A stretch of DNA of 64,000 nucleotides from Pseudomonas mendocina (GCF_900636545.1 NZ_LR134290.1:4712001-4776000), one strand, 5' to 3'. Positions 25,688-36,922 are shown, numbered from the stretch's first letter. A program made the numbers and translations. The notes: a model not told the origin generated them from the sequence alone.

Positions 25688-27062
25688 CCCACTGAAACTG
25701 GCCCTGGTCGGCCATACCAATGTCGGCAAGACCTCATTGCTGCGCACGCTGACTCGCGATGTGGAGTTCGGCGAGGTATCACCGCGTGCCAGCACCACCC
25801 GTCATGTCGAGGGCGCTCGCTTGTCGGTAGAGGGCCAGGCGCTGCTTGAGCTGTACGACACCCCTGGCCTGGAAGACGCCATCGCCCTGTTCGATTATCT
25901 GGAGCGCCTTGACCGTCCCGGCGAACGCCTGGATGGCCCGGCGCGGCTGGCGCGTTTTCTCGAAGGCAGCGAGGCACGCCAGCGCTATGAGCAGGAGGCC
26001 AAGGTGCTACGTCAGCTCATGGCGTCCGACGCGGGGCTCTATGTGATCGACGTACGCGAACCGGTGCTGGCCAAGTACCGTGACGAACTGGCGGTACTCA
26101 CCATGTGTGGCCGCCCGCTGCTGCCGGTCCTCAATTTCGTTGCCAGCAGCCAGCACCGCGAAGGTGAGTGGCGCGAGGCCCTGGCCCGCCTCGGCCTGCA
26201 TGCATTGGTGGCGTTCGACAGCGTGGCGCCGCCGGAGGACGGCGAACGACGCCTTTACGAGAGCCTGGCGCTGCTGCTGGAACGTTCGCGCCCGCAGTTG
26301 CAGCGCCTGATCGAGGATCACGAAGCGCAGCGCCGGGCTCGACGCCAGGCCGGCAACCGGCTGATCGCCGAACTGCTGATCGACTGCGCCGCCTGTCGCC
26401 GCAGCGTCGCCGCCCAGCCAGTGCTGGAACAGGGCGCGATCAGCGAGCTGCGCACGGCCATCCGCCAGCGCGAGCAGCGCTGCGTCGAAGCGCTGCTGCG
26501 CCTGTACGCCTTTCGCAGCAGCGATGCCAAAGCGGCCGACCTGCCGTTGCTCGACGGTCGCTGGGGCGATGATCTGTTCAATCCCGAAACTCTCAAGCAG
26601 CTCGGCATCAAGGTCGGCGGCGGCATGGCCGCGGGTGCGGCCACCGGCGTTGGCATCGACTTGCTGGTCGGCGGCCTGACCATGGGCGCGGCGGCTGCAT
26701 TGGGCGCAGTGATCGGTGGCAGCGCACAGACCCTGCGCAACTATGGGCAACGGCTGAAAGGCAAATTGAAGGGCCAGCGCGAACTGACCGTCGACGACGC
26801 CGTGCTACGCCTGCTCGCCCTGCGCCAACAACAGTTGCTGGCGGCGCTGAACAAGCGCGGCCACGCCGCCATGGACGCCATCAGCCTCGGTGCCCCGCAG
26901 GAAACTCTGTGGCGCCAGGGCAGGCTGCCCGCACCACTGAACGTGGCGCGCGCGCATCCCGAATGGTCGTCACTGAATCCAGGCGCACGCCTGGAAGAGG
27001 CCGAGCGCGCCGAACAGGTAGAGCGCCTGCGCAACGACCTCTCCATACAATCGGAGAGCTAA
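25680..27062 (+). CDS. GTPase with DUF3482 domain
   Basis: Encodes 460 residues. An N-terminal Era/Der-like GTPase has G1 GHTNVGKTSLLRTL and G3 DTPGLED, with a guanine-specificity region not obvious. A helical, charged middle part follows, and the C-terminal DUF3482 region carries a glycine-alanine-rich hydrophobic stretch, GGGMAAGAATGVGIDLLVGG, that may be membrane-inserted. It overlaps the DUF2868 membrane gene, so the two products very likely act together. The process they serve is not known to me; the genome copy is conserved near glpQ and thyA in pseudomonads. Confidence 0.82.
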   Translation: MTDPLKLALVGHTNVGKTSLLRTLTRDVEFGEVSPRASTTRHVEGARLSVEGQALLELYDTPGLEDAIALFDYLERLDRPGERLDGPARLARFLEGSEARQRYEQEAKVLRQLMASDAGLYVIDVREPVLAKYRDELAVLTMCGRPLLPVLNFVASSQHREGEWREALARLGLHALVAFDSVAPPEDGERRLYESLALLLERSRPQLQRLIEDHEAQRRARRQAGNRLIAELLIDCAACRRSVAAQPVLEQGAISELRTAIRQREQRCVEALLRLYAFRSSDAKAADLPLLDGRWGDDLFNPETLKQLGIKVGGGMAAGAATGVGIDLLVGGLTMGAAAALGAVIGGSAQTLRNYGQRLKGKLKGQRELTVDDAVLRLLALRQQQLLAALNKRGHAAMDAISLGAPQETLWRQGRLPAPLNVARAHPEWSSLNPGARLEEAERAEQVERLRNDLSIQSES

Positions 27063-27079
27063 AGCCCACCACTTCAATG

Positions 27080-27874
27080 TCAGACCGCCACCGGCGCCTT
27101 GATATGCGGGTGCGCTTCGTAGCCCACCAGCTCGAAGTCCTCGAATTTGAAGGCCAACAGGTCCTTCACCTCGGGGTTGAGCTTCATGGTCGGCAGCGGC
27201 AGCGGCTGGCGGGTCAGCTGCAGATCGGCCTGCTCGATATGGTTGGCGTACAGGTGGCAATCACCGCCAGTCCAGATGAACTCACCCGGCTGCAGATCGC
27301 ACACCTGCGCCACCATCAGCGTCAGCAGCGCATAGCTGGCGATGTTGAAGGGCACGCCGAGGAAGATATCTGCCGAGCGCTGGTAGAGCTGGCAACTGAG
27401 CTTGCCGTCAGCCACGTAGAACTGGAACAGCGCGTGGCACGGCGGCAGCGCCATTTGCTCGACCAGCGCCGGATTCCAGGCTGAGACGATCAGGCGACGC
27501 GAGTCCGGATTTTTCTTGATCATCTCGATCAACTTGGCGATCTGGTCGATGGACTCACCATTGGGCGCCGGCCAACTGCGCCACTGGTAACCGTAGACCG
27601 GGCCAAGGTTGCCATTCTCGTCGGCCCACTCGTCCCAGATGCTGACACCGTTGTCCTTGAGGTACTTGATGTTGGTGTCACCCTGCAGGAACCACAGCAA
27701 CTCGTGGATGATAGAGCGCAGGTGGCACTTCTTGGTGGTGACGATTGGGAAACCATCAGCCAGGTCGAAGCGCATCTGGTAGCCAAACACGCTGTAGGTG
27801 CCGGTGCCGGTACGGTCTTCCTTGAAGGTGCCGTGCTCACGCACGTGGCGCATCAGGTCGAGGTACTGTTTCAT
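27080..27874 (-). CDS. thyA: Thymidylate synthase ThyA
   Basis: Encodes 264 residues, exactly the E. coli length. It methylates dUMP to dTMP using methylene-tetrahydrofolate. Family marks are [16 protein letters not shown], the catalytic cysteine in [13 protein letters not shown] and [10 protein letters not shown]. Overlap ATGA with the lgt stop upstream (27874-27876) shows co-transcription with lgt on the minus strand. I choose ATG 27872-27874, since MKQYLDLM is the family start. The end is 17 bases from the convergent GTPase gene, with no obvious terminator. Confidence 0.96.
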   Translation of the reverse strand: MKQYLDLMRHVREHGTFKEDRTGTGTYSVFGYQMRFDLADGFPIVTTKKCHLRSIIHELLWFLQGDTNIKYLKDNGVSIWDEWADENGNLGPVYGYQWRSWPAPNGESIDQIAKLIEMIKKNPDSRRLIVSAWNPALVEQMALPPCHALFQFYVADGKLSCQLYQRSADIFLGVPFNIASYALLTLMVAQVCDLQPGEFIWTGGDCHLYANHIEQADLQLTRQPLPLPTMKLNPEVKDLLAFKFEDFELVGYEAHPHIKAPVAV

Positions 27875-28674
27875 CACACGGCTCCTTGTACGGGCTGGCG
27901 CTTGTAGGCGTAGGCGATCAGGCCCAGGCCAGCGAGGATCATCGGTACGCACAGCACCTGGCCCATGGTCAGCCAGCCCCAGGCCAGGTAGCCAAGCTGG
28001 GCGTCGGGCACACGGACGAATTCGACGATGAAGCGGAACACGCCGTAGCAGGCGGCGAACATGCCGGACACGGCCATGGTCGGGCGCGGCTTACGCGAAT
28101 AGAACCAGAGGATGGTGAACAGCGCCACGCCTTCCAGGGCGAACTGGTAAAGCTGCGATGGATGGCGCGCCAGTTGCTGTGGATCGGTGGGGAAGACCAT
28201 CGCCCAGGGCACGTCAGTGGCCTTGCCCCAGAGTTCGGCGTTGATGAAGTTGCCGATCCGCCCGGCGCCCAGGCCGATCGGTACCAGCGGCGCGATGAAG
28301 TCCATCAGCTCGAAGAAGCTCTTGCCGTTGCGCTTGCCGAACCACCAGGTCGACAGCATCACCCCGATCAGTCCGCCATGGAAAGACATACCGCCTTCCC
28401 AGACCCGCAGGATCTTCGCCGGTTCGGCGATGTACGCCGGCAGATCGTAGAACAACACGTAGCCCAGTCGCCCACCGAGAATCACCCCCATGGCCACCCA
28501 GAACACCAGGTCGGACAGTTTGTCCTTGTTCCAGGTCGAGTCGAAACGCTCCAGCCGGCGCGAAGCCAGCAGCCAGGCGCCACCGATACCGACCAGGTAC
28601 ATCAGGCCGTACCAGTGGATTTTCAGGGGACCGAGGGCGATGGCCACCGGGTCGATCTGCGGATAAGGCAGCAT
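27874..28674 (-). CDS. lgt: Prolipoprotein diacylglyceryl transferase Lgt
   Basis: Encodes 266 residues. It transfers diacylglycerol from phosphatidylglycerol to the cysteine of prolipoproteins in the inner membrane. Seven-helix topology is plausible, and the family signature [13 protein letters not shown] is present, as is [18 protein letters not shown] strong AAGGAG sits seven bases before ATG 28672-28674. It is followed by thyA with a four-base overlap. The TauE/SafE gene precedes it on the same strand with a 10-base gap, so these three genes (TauE, lgt, thyA) probably form an operon. Confidence 0.95.
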   Translation of the reverse strand: MLPYPQIDPVAIALGPLKIHWYGLMYLVGIGGAWLLASRRLERFDSTWNKDKLSDLVFWVAMGVILGGRLGYVLFYDLPAYIAEPAKILRVWEGGMSFHGGLIGVMLSTWWFGKRNGKSFFELMDFIAPLVPIGLGAGRIGNFINAELWGKATDVPWAMVFPTDPQQLARHPSQLYQFALEGVALFTILWFYSRKPRPTMAVSGMFAACYGVFRFIVEFVRVPDAQLGYLAWGWLTMGQVLCVPMILAGLGLIAYAYKRQPVQGAV

Positions 28675-28684
28675 CCAGGACTCC

Positions 28685-29467
28685 TTAAATGAAAAAACTC
28701 ACGCCCACGCTGAACAGCAGCAGGGCGAACAGGCGCTTGAGCAACTGTGGCGACAGGCGATGAGCCAGGCGCGCACCAAAACGGGCAAAGAACATGCTGG
28801 TCACTGCGATGCCCAGCAATGCCGGGAGGTACACGAAACCGACGCTCCAAGGCGGCAGATGCGCATTCCCCCAGCCGGTAAACATGAAGCTCAGCGCACC
28901 GGCGATGGCGATGGGCAAACCACAGGCTGCCGAGGTCGCCACCGCCTGCTGGATCGGCACACTGCGCCAGACCAGAAAGGGCACGGTCAGCGAGCCACCG
29001 CCGATGCCGAAGATTGCCGAGGCCCAGCCGATCACACCACCGGCCACCGTCAGCGTCGGCTTGCCTGGGACACCGCGGCTGGCTTTGGGTTTCAGGTCCA
29101 GCGCCATCTGCGCGGCCACGATGATCGCGAAGGTCCCGATGATCTTCTGCAGCATCGGCCCCTGGATCAGCGCTGCGGTCAGCGCACCCAGCGCCGCGCC
29201 GAGCAGAATGCCCAGGCTCAGCCAGCGAAACAGCGGCCAGCGCACCGCCCCCTTGCGATGGTGTTCGAGCAATGAGTTGATCGAGGTGAAGACGATGGTC
29301 GCCAGCGACGTGCCCACTGCCAGGTGGGTGAGAATCTCCGTCGCCATACCCTGTGAGGTAAAACTCAGCACCAGCACCGGTACGATGATCAGACCGCCAC
29401 CCACGCCGAACAGACCCGCCAGCACACCGGCAGCCGAACCCAGCACCAGGTAGAGCAGCAGTTCCAT
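28685..29467 (-). CDS. TauE/SafE family sulfite exporter-like permease
   Basis: Encodes 260 residues with about eight hydrophobic segments. The glycine-rich [17 protein letters not shown] and [19 protein letters not shown] duplicates are the hallmark of the TauE/SafE (DUF81) family, thought to export sulfite or sulfonate-derived anions. Start at ATG 29465-29467 with GGGGGT upstream. It is the first gene of a likely lgt-thyA operon. Substrate is unknown; it may be unrelated to lipoprotein work and simply share the transcript. Confidence 0.85.
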   Translation of the reverse strand: MELLLYLVLGSAAGVLAGLFGVGGGLIIVPVLVLSFTSQGMATEILTHLAVGTSLATIVFTSINSLLEHHRKGAVRWPLFRWLSLGILLGAALGALTAALIQGPMLQKIIGTFAIIVAAQMALDLKPKASRGVPGKPTLTVAGGVIGWASAIFGIGGGSLTVPFLVWRSVPIQQAVATSAACGLPIAIAGALSFMFTGWGNAHLPPWSVGFVYLPALLGIAVTSMFFARFGARLAHRLSPQLLKRLFALLLFSVGVSFFI

Positions 29468-29594
29468 CGACACCCCCGAAAACAAAGCGGCATGGTAGCG
29501 GAAATGCCTTCGCAACGGCACACGGATCGACAGAACGGTTGCCGCCTGCGGCTCAGCTCGCTAGCCTGCCAGACTCGCCACTGGAGGAATGCGC

Positions 29595-30338
29595 ATGTGC
29601 CTGATCGTCTTCGCCTGGCAGCCGGAAAGCCCGACGGTGCTGCGCCTGGCATCCAATCGTGACGAGTTCCATGCGCGCCCCAGCGCAGCGCTGGGCGAGT
29701 GGCCGGACGCCCCTGGCGTATTCGCCGGCCGTGACCTGCAAGCCGGTGGCACCTGGCTTGGCATCACCACCCTGGGCCGCTTCGCCGCACTGACCAATAT
29801 CCGCGACCTGAGACAGAAAGCCGGCCCGCGTTCACGCGGTGCACTGACGGCCGACTACCTGCAAGGCCAGGATTCGGCGCCTGCGTATCTCGACAGGATC
29901 ATGCGCGATGCGGCCGAGTACCCCGGTTTCAACCTGCTGGTCGGTGATCGCCATCAGCTCTGGCATTTCAACTCTCAGGAAAGACGGCCCAGGCAACTGG
30001 AGCGCGGCATCTACGGGATGTCCAACGCCAGCCTCGACACCCCCTGGCCGAAGCTGCTGAGTGCCAAGGACGCCCTGAGAGAGCGTATCGAGGCAGAGGA
30101 TGAAGCCCTGCTGGCGCTACTGGCTGACCGCAGCCCGCCCGCCGATCACCTGCTACCGGACACGGGCGTAGGGCTGGCGACGGAGCGCCTGCTCTCGACT
30201 ACATTCATCATCGGCGAGGCCTATGGCACCCGCGCCAGCACCGTGTTGAATCTTGACCGGGATGGGCACTGGAGTATCACCGAGCGCAGCTTCGGGCCAA
30301 ATGGCGCCGTGCTGGGTGAAGTCGCGTTACGCAGGTAG
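29595..30338 (+). CDS. NRDE (TANGO2) family protein
   Basis: Encodes 247 residues. It begins MCLIVFAWQ, exactly the N-terminus of the family: with Met removed, Cys2 becomes the N-terminal residue, like that of an Ntn hydrolase. The NRDE motif itself appears as ASNRDEFHARP. The GGAGG at 29583-29587 is seven bases from this ATG, whereas the ATG two codons upstream is too close; so I take 29595. Eukaryotic TANGO2 is linked to haem or lipid handling and the bacterial role is unclear. It is divergent from the TauE gene and convergent with ptsP. Confidence 0.85.
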   Translation: MCLIVFAWQPESPTVLRLASNRDEFHARPSAALGEWPDAPGVFAGRDLQAGGTWLGITTLGRFAALTNIRDLRQKAGPRSRGALTADYLQGQDSAPAYLDRIMRDAAEYPGFNLLVGDRHQLWHFNSQERRPRQLERGIYGMSNASLDTPWPKLLSAKDALRERIEAEDEALLALLADRSPPADHLLPDTGVGLATERLLSTTFIIGEAYGTRASTVLNLDRDGHWSITERSFGPNGAVLGEVALRR

Positions 30339-30364
30339 CTTGGGTGCAATCCAGGGAGCGCGAC

Positions 30365-32644
30365 TCAAGCCTGGATATTGGACGCCGGGTTGATCACCCG
30401 CCCCAGGCCGAGATTACGCAGTGCCAAGTGCAGGGTGCTGTAGATCAGGTGCGGGTTATCCATGGTCATCACCTGGCCCAACAGTTCCTTGGCCTTGCTC
30501 TGGGTGACCTGCCGCAGTAGCCATTTCACCTTGGGCAGGTTGGTGGCGTTCATCGACAGCGAATCGAAGCCCATGGCCAGCAGCAACACAGCCGCCGCCG
30601 GATCACCCGCCATCTCGCCGCAGATGCTCACGGGCTTGCCTTCCAGATGGGCGTCATGCACCACCTTCTGCAATGCCTGCAGCACCGCCGGGTGGAGGAA
30701 GTCGTAGAGATCGGCCACGCGCGGGTTGTTGCGATCCACCGCCAGCAGATACTGGGTCAGGTCATTGGAACCCACCGAGAGGAAATCCACCTGCCGCGCC
30801 AGCTCGCGGGTCTGGTACACCGCCGCGGGAATTTCAATCATCAGGCCGATGGGCGGCAGCGGCACATCGGTGCCTTCGTCACGCACCTCGCCCCAGGCTC
30901 TGTGGATCAGGTGCAACGCTTCTTCCAACTCCTGAGTGCCGGAAATCATCGGCAGCAGGATGCGCAGATTATTCAGCCCCTCGCTGGCCTTGAGCATGGC
31001 GCGGGTCTGCACCAGGAAGATTTCCGGATGGTCGAGCGTGACGCGGATACCGCGCCAGCCGAGGAAGGGGTTCTCTTCCTTGATCGGGAAATAGGACAGC
31101 GCCTTGTCACCGCCGATATCCAGAGTGCGCATCGTCACCGGCAGCGGGTGGAAGGCCTGCAACTGTTCGCGGTAGGTAGCAAGCTGCTCCTTCTCGCTGG
31201 GGAAGCGCTCGTTGATCATGAACGGCACTTCGGTGCGATACAGGCCGACACCCTCGGCACCGCGCTGCTGGGCACGGGCCACATCGGCGAGCAGGCCGGT
31301 GTTGACCCACAGAGGCATACGATGGCCATCGAGCGTTTCGCAGGGTAACGCACGCAGGGCGTCGAGGCCCTCGGTGAGCTGGCGCTCCTCCTCGACCACA
31401 TCGGCGTACTGCTTGCTCAGCAGCTCGCTGGGGTTGGTGAAGACTTCGCCGTGGTAGCCGTCGACAATCAGTTTGATGCCGTCGATCTTCGAATACGGCA
31501 GGTCGACCACGCCCATAACCGTGGGAATACCCATGGCGCGGGCGAAGATCGCCACATGGGAGTTACCCGAGCCAGTCACCGAGATCAGGCCGACCAGCTT
31601 GCCTTCCGGGACTTCGCCGAGCATCGCCGGCGAAAGCTCCTCACTGACCAGAATGGTGTTGTCGGGGTAGACCAGCGAGGTCTTGCGCTCTTCCTGCAGG
31701 TAGGCCAGCAGGCGGCGGCCCAGGTCACGTACATCGCTGGCGCGCTCGCGCAGGTAGGCATCGTCCATCAGCTCGAAGCGCTTGACGTGGTCGAGCACCA
31801 CCTGGCGCAAGGCGCCCTGCGCCCACTGGCCGGTGCGGATGATCTTGCGCACCTCATTACCCAGCGCGGCGTCCTCGAGCATCATCAGGTAGACGTCGAA
31901 TAGCGCGCGCTCTTCCTTGCGCAGTTGGGTGGCGAGCTTTTCGGAAAGCTCCTGCATGTCCTCGCGCACCCAACCCAGCGCCTTGTCGAACAGTTCCAGC
32001 TCGGCGGCGATGTCATCGACGCTTCGGTCTGGAACTACATTGAGATCGGCCGGGGGCAGCACCACGACAGCGGTTCCGACCGCTGCCCCCGGCGCACCCG
32101 GCACGCCGACGAACTTGGCCTCCTGTACGCCTTTGCCCTGGCGCCCCAGACCGCGAATCGAGCCGGTTGCCTCGGCATGGGCGATGACGCCTGCAAGCTG
32201 CGCGCTCATGGTGACCAGGAAGGCTTCTTCGCCCTCGTCGAACTGACGCCGCTCCTTCTGCTGCACGACCAGCACACCCATCACGCGGCGGTGGTGGATG
32301 ATCGGTGCACCGAGGAAGGAGGCATAACGCTCCTCGCCAGTCTCGGCGAAGTAGCGATAGCGCGGGTGGCTGGCGGCGTCTTCGAGGTTCAACGGCTCTT
32401 CGCGGCTACCCACCAGGCCGACCAGACCTTCGCTGGGCGCCATGCTGACCTTGCCGATGGAGCGCTTGTTGAGGCCGTCGGTGGCCATCAACACGAAGCG
32501 GTTGGTTTCCGGGTCCAGCAGATAGACTGAACAAACCTGGCTGCCCATCGCTTCTTTTACACGCTGCACAATGATCGACAGCGCCGCCTTGAGATCCTTG
32601 GCGGCGTTCACTTCCTGGACGATCTTGCGCAGCGTATTGAGCAT
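30365..32644 (-). CDS. ptsP: PTS enzyme I Ntr (PtsP)
   Basis: Encodes 759 residues. It phosphorylates NPr from phosphoenolpyruvate in the nitrogen PTS. Domains: N-terminal GAF (residues about 5-150, with [18 protein letters not shown]), an EI N-terminal part, the phosphohistidine motif [18 protein letters not shown] (His363) and a C-terminal PEP-binding barrel ([32 protein letters not shown]). Membership in the nitrogen system is set by the GAF domain. It lies upstream of rppH on the minus strand reading (rppH is 5' to it), separated by 18 bases, as in PA0336-PA0337. Confidence 0.95.
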   Translation of the reverse strand: MLNTLRKIVQEVNAAKDLKAALSIIVQRVKEAMGSQVCSVYLLDPETNRFVLMATDGLNKRSIGKVSMAPSEGLVGLVGSREEPLNLEDAASHPRYRYFAETGEERYASFLGAPIIHHRRVMGVLVVQQKERRQFDEGEEAFLVTMSAQLAGVIAHAEATGSIRGLGRQGKGVQEAKFVGVPGAPGAAVGTAVVVLPPADLNVVPDRSVDDIAAELELFDKALGWVREDMQELSEKLATQLRKEERALFDVYLMMLEDAALGNEVRKIIRTGQWAQGALRQVVLDHVKRFELMDDAYLRERASDVRDLGRRLLAYLQEERKTSLVYPDNTILVSEELSPAMLGEVPEGKLVGLISVTGSGNSHVAIFARAMGIPTVMGVVDLPYSKIDGIKLIVDGYHGEVFTNPSELLSKQYADVVEEERQLTEGLDALRALPCETLDGHRMPLWVNTGLLADVARAQQRGAEGVGLYRTEVPFMINERFPSEKEQLATYREQLQAFHPLPVTMRTLDIGGDKALSYFPIKEENPFLGWRGIRVTLDHPEIFLVQTRAMLKASEGLNNLRILLPMISGTQELEEALHLIHRAWGEVRDEGTDVPLPPIGLMIEIPAAVYQTRELARQVDFLSVGSNDLTQYLLAVDRNNPRVADLYDFLHPAVLQALQKVVHDAHLEGKPVSICGEMAGDPAAAVLLLAMGFDSLSMNATNLPKVKWLLRQVTQSKAKELLGQVMTMDNPHLIYSTLHLALRNLGLGRVINPASNIQA

Positions 32645-32662
32645 GCTCGATTGGGGTCCGTA

Positions 32663-33142
32663 TCAGTCGCGCACTATCAGGCGCGGGGCAAGTTCCTTGA
32701 GCGCACGGCGATAAACCTCACGCTTGAATGTGACCACCTGCCCCAGCGGGTACCAGTAGCTTACCCAGCGCCAGCCATCGAACTCCGGCTTGCCGGTCAG
32801 GTCCATGCGCACACGGTCCTCGGCACCGGTCAGACGCAGCAGGAACCACTTCTGCTTCTGCCCGATGCACAACGGCTGGCTGTGCGTACGCACCAGACGC
32901 TGCGGCAGACGATAACGCAACCAGCCGCGGGTACAGGCGAGGATCTTAACGTCCTGCTCTTCGAGCCCGACCTCTTCATTCAGTTCACGGTAAAGCGCCT
33001 CTTCCGGCGATTCACGATCATTGATGCCGCCCTGCGGAAACTGCCAGGCGTCCTGATTGATACGCCTGGCCCAAAGCACCTGGCCGACATCATTGGTCAG
33101 GATGATGCCGACATTCGGGCGGAAACCATCAGAATCGATCAC
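32663..33142 (-). CDS. rppH: RNA pyrophosphohydrolase RppH
   Basis: Encodes 159 residues. The Nudix box [20 protein letters not shown] (through VGL) is complete. RppH removes pyrophosphate from the 5' end of mRNA and starts decay. Start is GTG at 33140-33142: reading it as Met gives [15 protein letters not shown], the universal RppH N-terminus, which rules out longer frames. It heads a likely rppH-ptsP operon (18-base gap). A divergent HAD gene lies 144 bases away on the plus strand. Confidence 0.95.
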   Translation of the reverse strand: MIDSDGFRPNVGIILTNDVGQVLWARRINQDAWQFPQGGINDRESPEEALYRELNEEVGLEEQDVKILACTRGWLRYRLPQRLVRTHSQPLCIGQKQKWFLLRLTGAEDRVRMDLTGKPEFDGWRWVSYWYPLGQVVTFKREVYRRALKELAPRLIVRD

Positions 33143-33286
33143 GGCAAGCAACCTCGTACACGCAAGTTCCGGCATTGTTCCACAAAGCCGAGTCCAGCAG
33201 CAACGCGGGTTTGGCGGCAGTGGGAAAGCCCGGCCAAAGCGGCTATTCTGGCGCGCCCCAAACCTTTGCAGAACAGGTATAGAACC

Positions 33287-33940
33287 GTGCGCTTGGCCCT
33301 TTTCGATCTCGACAACACCCTGCTGGCTGGCGACAGCGATCATAGCTGGGGCGAATTCGTCTGCCAGCGCGGCCTGGTCGATGCTGCCGAGTACCTGGCG
33401 CGCAACGATGCCTTCTATGCCGACTACTGCGCCGGCAAGCTGGACGTGGTGGCCTACCAGAATTTCAGCCAGGCCATTCTGGGTCGCCATGAAATGGCGC
33501 AACTGGCGCAGTGGCACCGCGAGTTCATGACCGAGGTGATCGAGCCGATCATTCTCGCCAAGGGCGAGGCGCTGCTGGCCGAACACCGCGCCGCAGGCGA
33601 TAAGCTGGTGATCATTACCGCCACCAATCGCTTCGTCACCGCGCCCATCGCCGAACGTCTCGGCGTGGAGACGCTGATCGCCACCGAGTGCGGCATGCAG
33701 GACGGCCGCTATACCGGCCAGATCACCGGCACACCATGCTACCAGGGCGGCAAGGTGACGCGCCTGAACGAGTGGCTGGCCGAGACGGGGTACAACCTCG
33801 ACGGTGCCTACTTCTATAGCGATTCGCGCAATGACCTGCCGCTACTGGAAGCGGTGGCCAATCCGGTGGCGGTCGACCCGGACGACGTGTTGCGCGCCAT
33901 CGCCATCGAGCGCGGCTGGCCGGTGATTTCGCTGCGCTGA
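33287..33940 (+). CDS. HAD-superfamily hydrolase (SerB-like subfamily IB)
   Basis: Encodes 217 residues. [15 protein letters not shown] is the HAD motif I (nucleophile Asp7, Asp9), followed by [14 protein letters not shown] (motif II/III area), [11 protein letters not shown] and [16 protein letters not shown] (motif IV). Subfamily IB phosphatases include SerB-like enzymes; related Pseudomonas proteins are reported as putative phosphoserine or phosphonate-type phosphatases, but the substrate here is unknown. Start is GTG at 33287; a longer frame upstream lies antisense to rppH. Next to rppH as in PA0335-PA0336. Confidence 0.88.
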   Translation: MRLALFDLDNTLLAGDSDHSWGEFVCQRGLVDAAEYLARNDAFYADYCAGKLDVVAYQNFSQAILGRHEMAQLAQWHREFMTEVIEPIILAKGEALLAEHRAAGDKLVIITATNRFVTAPIAERLGVETLIATECGMQDGRYTGQITGTPCYQGGKVTRLNEWLAETGYNLDGAYFYSDSRNDLPLLEAVANPVAVDPDDVLRAIAIERGWPVISLR

Positions 33941-34067
33941 GAAGACGTAGGGTGCGCCGTGCGCACCGCAGACTGCTTCATTAGCAGCCAGTGCATACAG
34001 CCTGGCCGGCCCCGCGACACCCTACAGGGCTTGGCAGTCGAGATGCGCGAACCACAAGCCCTCGGGC

Positions 34068-34090
34068 ACCCTCTCCCAGCGGGAGAGGGT
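34068..34090. terminator. Terminator-like hairpin between HAD and DUF2269 genes
   Basis: A perfect 10-bp stem ACCCTCTCCC (34068-34077) with loop AGC and GGGAGAGGGT (34081-34090), between convergent genes. The CCCTCTCCC/GGGAGAGGG pair recurs in pseudomonads, so it may also be a repeat. A separate, imperfect GGGTGCGCCGTGCGCACC dyad lies at about 33951-33968. Confidence 0.6.
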
Positions 34091-34115
34091 CATCAGAAGC
34101 CGCTCTGCGGCTGCT

Positions 34116-34556
34116 TCATACCGGCTTGGCGCCCATCAGCGCCATGATGGCAATCAACAATACCAGGATGAGCCCGGCATAGATCAGGCACAGACGCTTC
34201 AGCGCTGTCGGCGCTGGCGCATCGCCCAGCGCACGCCAGGTAGCCAGACGACCGGCCAGCAATAGGCCGATCAGCATCATCAGCGCGTAGAGAATGCTAC
34301 CCAACAGTAGCCAGGTCTGCCCCAGCGGCCAGCCGGCGGTGTCCACCAGCCAGTAACCGGTGATCGGCAAACTCAGCGCCAGCACAGCGAACGCCGGGAA
34401 GCTGAACAACAGGGTCACGCGCAGCTTGCGCGCCAACACTGTCGCATCAGCATTGCGCTGCGCCTTGAACAGCATGACACCATGGGCGATCAGGCCGAGC
34501 AGCAGCAATACGCCCGGGGCGCTGTGGAGAATGCGAACCAGCAGGTAGTGTTCCAT
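34116..34556 (-). CDS. DUF2269-like small membrane protein
   Basis: Encodes 146 residues with four membrane helices: ILHSAPGVLLLLGLIAHGVML, LLFSFPAFAVLALSLPITGYW, LLLGSILYALMMLIGLLL and AGLILVLLIAIMALMG. The family (predicted integral membrane protein, DUF2269 type) has no assigned role. I start it at ATG 34554-34556; a GTG one codon upstream is equally possible and AAGGA lies just before. It is on the same strand as ilvA and follows that gene's stop by 15 bases, so it could be the tail of an ilvA transcript. Confidence 0.65.
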   Translation of the reverse strand: MEHYLLVRILHSAPGVLLLLGLIAHGVMLFKAQRNADATVLARKLRVTLLFSFPAFAVLALSLPITGYWLVDTAGWPLGQTWLLLGSILYALMMLIGLLLAGRLATWRALGDAPAPTALKRLCLIYAGLILVLLIAIMALMGAKPV

Positions 34557-34570
34557 CACGAAGTCCTTGT

Positions 34571-36085
34571 TCAGCCGAGAAACAGGCGATAAGCCGGGTT
34601 GTCACTTTCATCCCAGTAGGGATAACCGATGGCGTCCAGCGCTGCCGGAATCAGGTGGCGTTCGTCTTCCGGCACCTGCAGCGCGGCCAGTACGCGGCCA
34701 TCGGCGGCGCCATGGTTGCGATAGTGGAACATCGAGATGTTCCAGCGCCCACCCAGCTTCTGCAGGAAATTGAACAGTGCACCGGGACGCTCGGGGAACT
34801 CGAAGCGCAGCACCACCTCGTCACCGACACCGGCAGCATGGCCACCGACCATATGGCGGATATGCAGCTTGGCCAGTTCGTTATCGGTCAGGTCCAGTAC
34901 CGGGAAGCCCTGCGCGCGCAGGCCCTCGACCAGCGCAGCACGCGGGTCGTTTTCCGGGTGGGTCTGCACACCGACGAAGATGTGCGCTTCACGACCGGTG
35001 TGAAAACGGTAGTTGAATTCGGTGATCTGGCGCTTGCCCACCGCCTCGCAGAAGGCCTTGAAGCTGCCGGGTTGCTCAGGGATGGTCACGGCGATGATCG
35101 CCTCGCGCTTCTCACCCAGCTCGGCACGCTCGGCCACGTGGCGCAGACGGTCGAAGTTGACGTTGGCGCCGGAATCGATGCCCACCAGCACTGCGCCCTT
35201 GGCGCCCTCACGCTCGACGTACTTCTTGATCCCGGCCACGGCCAACGCGCCGGCCGGCTCGGTGATCGAGCGGGTATCGTCGTAGATATCCTTGATCGCC
35301 GCACAGATCTCGTCGGTGCTGACAGTGATCACCTCATCGACGTGATGCTTGCAGATATCGAAGGTGTGCTGGCCAATCTGCGCCACCGCCACACCATCTG
35401 CGAACAAGCCGACCGTAGGTAGCACCACGCGCTCACCAGCCGCCATCGCCTGCTGCAGGCAGTTGGAGTCGTCCGGCTCGACGCCGATCACCTTGATTTC
35501 CGGGCGCAGGTATTTCACGTACGCGGCGATGCCGGCGATCAGGCCACCGCCACCGACCGGCACGAAGATGGCGTCGATGTGGCCCTGATGCTGGCGCAGC
35601 ACCTCCATGGCCACGGTGCCCTGGCCGGCGATCACCAGCGGATCATCGTACGGGTGAATGTAGGTGTAGCCCTTCTCCTCCACCAACTTCAGCGAATGCG
35701 CCAGCGCCTCGGGGAAGGCATCGCCGTGCAGCACCACCTTGCCGCCACGCGAACGCACGCCCTGCACCTTCAGCTCCGGCGTGGTACGCGGCATGACGAT
35801 GGTCGCCTTCACCCCCAGATGCTTAGCCGCCAGGGCCAGGCCCTGCGCATGATTGCCGGCCGAGGCGGTGACCACACCGCGCGCCAGCTCTTCGGCGGAC
35901 AGTTGCGCCAGCTTGTTGTAGGCGCCGCGAATCTTGAACGAGTACACCGGCTGCAGATCCTCGCGCTTGAGCAGAATCTGGCTGCCCAGTCGCTCGCTGA
36001 GCTGACGGGCGGGTTGCAGCGGGGTTTCCACCGCGACGTCATAGACGCGCGAGGTGAGGATCTTCTTCACGTACTGTTCGAGCAT
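34571..36085 (-). CDS. ilvA: Threonine ammonia-lyase, biosynthetic (IlvA)
   Basis: Encodes 504 residues. It deaminates threonine to 2-oxobutanoate, the first step to isoleucine. The PLP lysine is K51 in [12 protein letters not shown]; the glycine-rich phosphate loop [11 protein letters not shown] follows. Two C-terminal ACT-like regulatory domains (starting near residues 330 and 425) make it the feedback-inhibited biosynthetic form and not the short catabolic one. ATG 36083-36085 gives the family start. It diverges from rpiA over a 159-bp gap. Confidence 0.95.
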   Translation of the reverse strand: MLEQYVKKILTSRVYDVAVETPLQPARQLSERLGSQILLKREDLQPVYSFKIRGAYNKLAQLSAEELARGVVTASAGNHAQGLALAAKHLGVKATIVMPRTTPELKVQGVRSRGGKVVLHGDAFPEALAHSLKLVEEKGYTYIHPYDDPLVIAGQGTVAMEVLRQHQGHIDAIFVPVGGGGLIAGIAAYVKYLRPEIKVIGVEPDDSNCLQQAMAAGERVVLPTVGLFADGVAVAQIGQHTFDICKHHVDEVITVSTDEICAAIKDIYDDTRSITEPAGALAVAGIKKYVEREGAKGAVLVGIDSGANVNFDRLRHVAERAELGEKREAIIAVTIPEQPGSFKAFCEAVGKRQITEFNYRFHTGREAHIFVGVQTHPENDPRAALVEGLRAQGFPVLDLTDNELAKLHIRHMVGGHAAGVGDEVVLRFEFPERPGALFNFLQKLGGRWNISMFHYRNHGAADGRVLAALQVPEDERHLIPAALDAIGYPYWDESDNPAYRLFLG

Positions 36086-36198
36086 GGCGATTTCGCAGGC
36101 GTTCGGGCTTGGAGGGGACTGCCGAGTCTACCCCAGCGCCGCGCCGCCCGACCATACAAAACACGCGGGTTTTGCCCCGTCAGCCAGGTACTTGCGGC

Positions 36199-36204
36199 TA
36201 TAAT
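36199..36204 (+). promoter_or_regulatory. -10 box of the rpiA promoter
   Basis: TATAAT lies 41 bases upstream of the rpiA ATG. A weak TTGCCC at 36172-36177 is poorly spaced (21 bases), so the -35 is uncertain. Confidence 0.45.
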
Positions 36205-36244
36205 TCGCGCCTTGTTCCCCCATCTCCCCAGGCACTTCACCGCG

Positions 36245-36916
36245 ATGAACCAGGATCAGCTGAAACAGGCCGTGGCCCAGGCCGCCGTCGACCACATTCT
36301 TCCGCGCCTCGACAGCAAGAGCATCGTCGGCGTCGGCACCGGCTCCACCGCCAATTTCTTCATCGACGCGCTGGCCAAGCACAAGATGGAATTCGACGGA
36401 GCCGTGGCCAGCTCCGAAGCCACCGCCGCGCGCCTGAAAGGCCATGGCATCCCGGTGTACGACCTCAACGCCGTCAGCGACCTGGAGTTCTACGTCGATG
36501 GCGCCGACGAGAGCGACGAGCGCCTTAACCTGATCAAGGGCGGCGGCGCAGCCCTGACCCGCGAGAAGATCGTCGCCGCCGTGGCCAAGACCTTCATCTG
36601 CATCGCCGACGCCAGCAAGCTGGTGCCGGTGCTGGGCGAATTCCCGCTGCCGGTGGAAGTGATTCCGATGGCGCGCAGCCATGTCGCCCGCGAGCTGGTC
36701 AAGCTGGGCGGCGATCCGGTGTACCGCGAAGGCGTACTGACCGATAACGGCAACATCATCCTCGACGTGCACAACATGTCGATCGTCGACCCGGTGAAGC
36801 TGGAAGCGGACATCAACGCCATCGTCGGCGTGGTCACCAACGGCCTGTTCGCCGCCCGCCCGGCTGATTTGCTGCTGCTCGGCACCGCCGAAGGCGTGAA
36901 AACGCTCAAGCGCTGA
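36245..36916 (+). CDS. rpiA: Ribose-5-phosphate isomerase A (RpiA)
   Basis: Encodes 223 residues. It interconverts ribose 5-phosphate and ribulose 5-phosphate in the pentose phosphate pathway. Motifs: [16 protein letters not shown] (phosphate loop), [24 protein letters not shown] (split signature DGADE and [11 protein letters not shown]) and [11 protein letters not shown] 36245 is chosen as family N-terminus [12 protein letters not shown]; the frame also runs far upstream antisense to ilvA. A clear hairpin follows the stop. Confidence 0.95.
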   Translation: MNQDQLKQAVAQAAVDHILPRLDSKSIVGVGTGSTANFFIDALAKHKMEFDGAVASSEATAARLKGHGIPVYDLNAVSDLEFYVDGADESDERLNLIKGGGAALTREKIVAAVAKTFICIADASKLVPVLGEFPLPVEVIPMARSHVARELVKLGGDPVYREGVLTDNGNIILDVHNMSIVDPVKLEADINAIVGVVTNGLFAARPADLLLLGTAEGVKTLKR

Positions 36917-36922
36917 GCCTAT

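Noticed and set aside
35579..36244. Upstream extension of rpiA
   Set aside because: It is antisense to ilvA; the RpiA family N-terminus begins at 36245.
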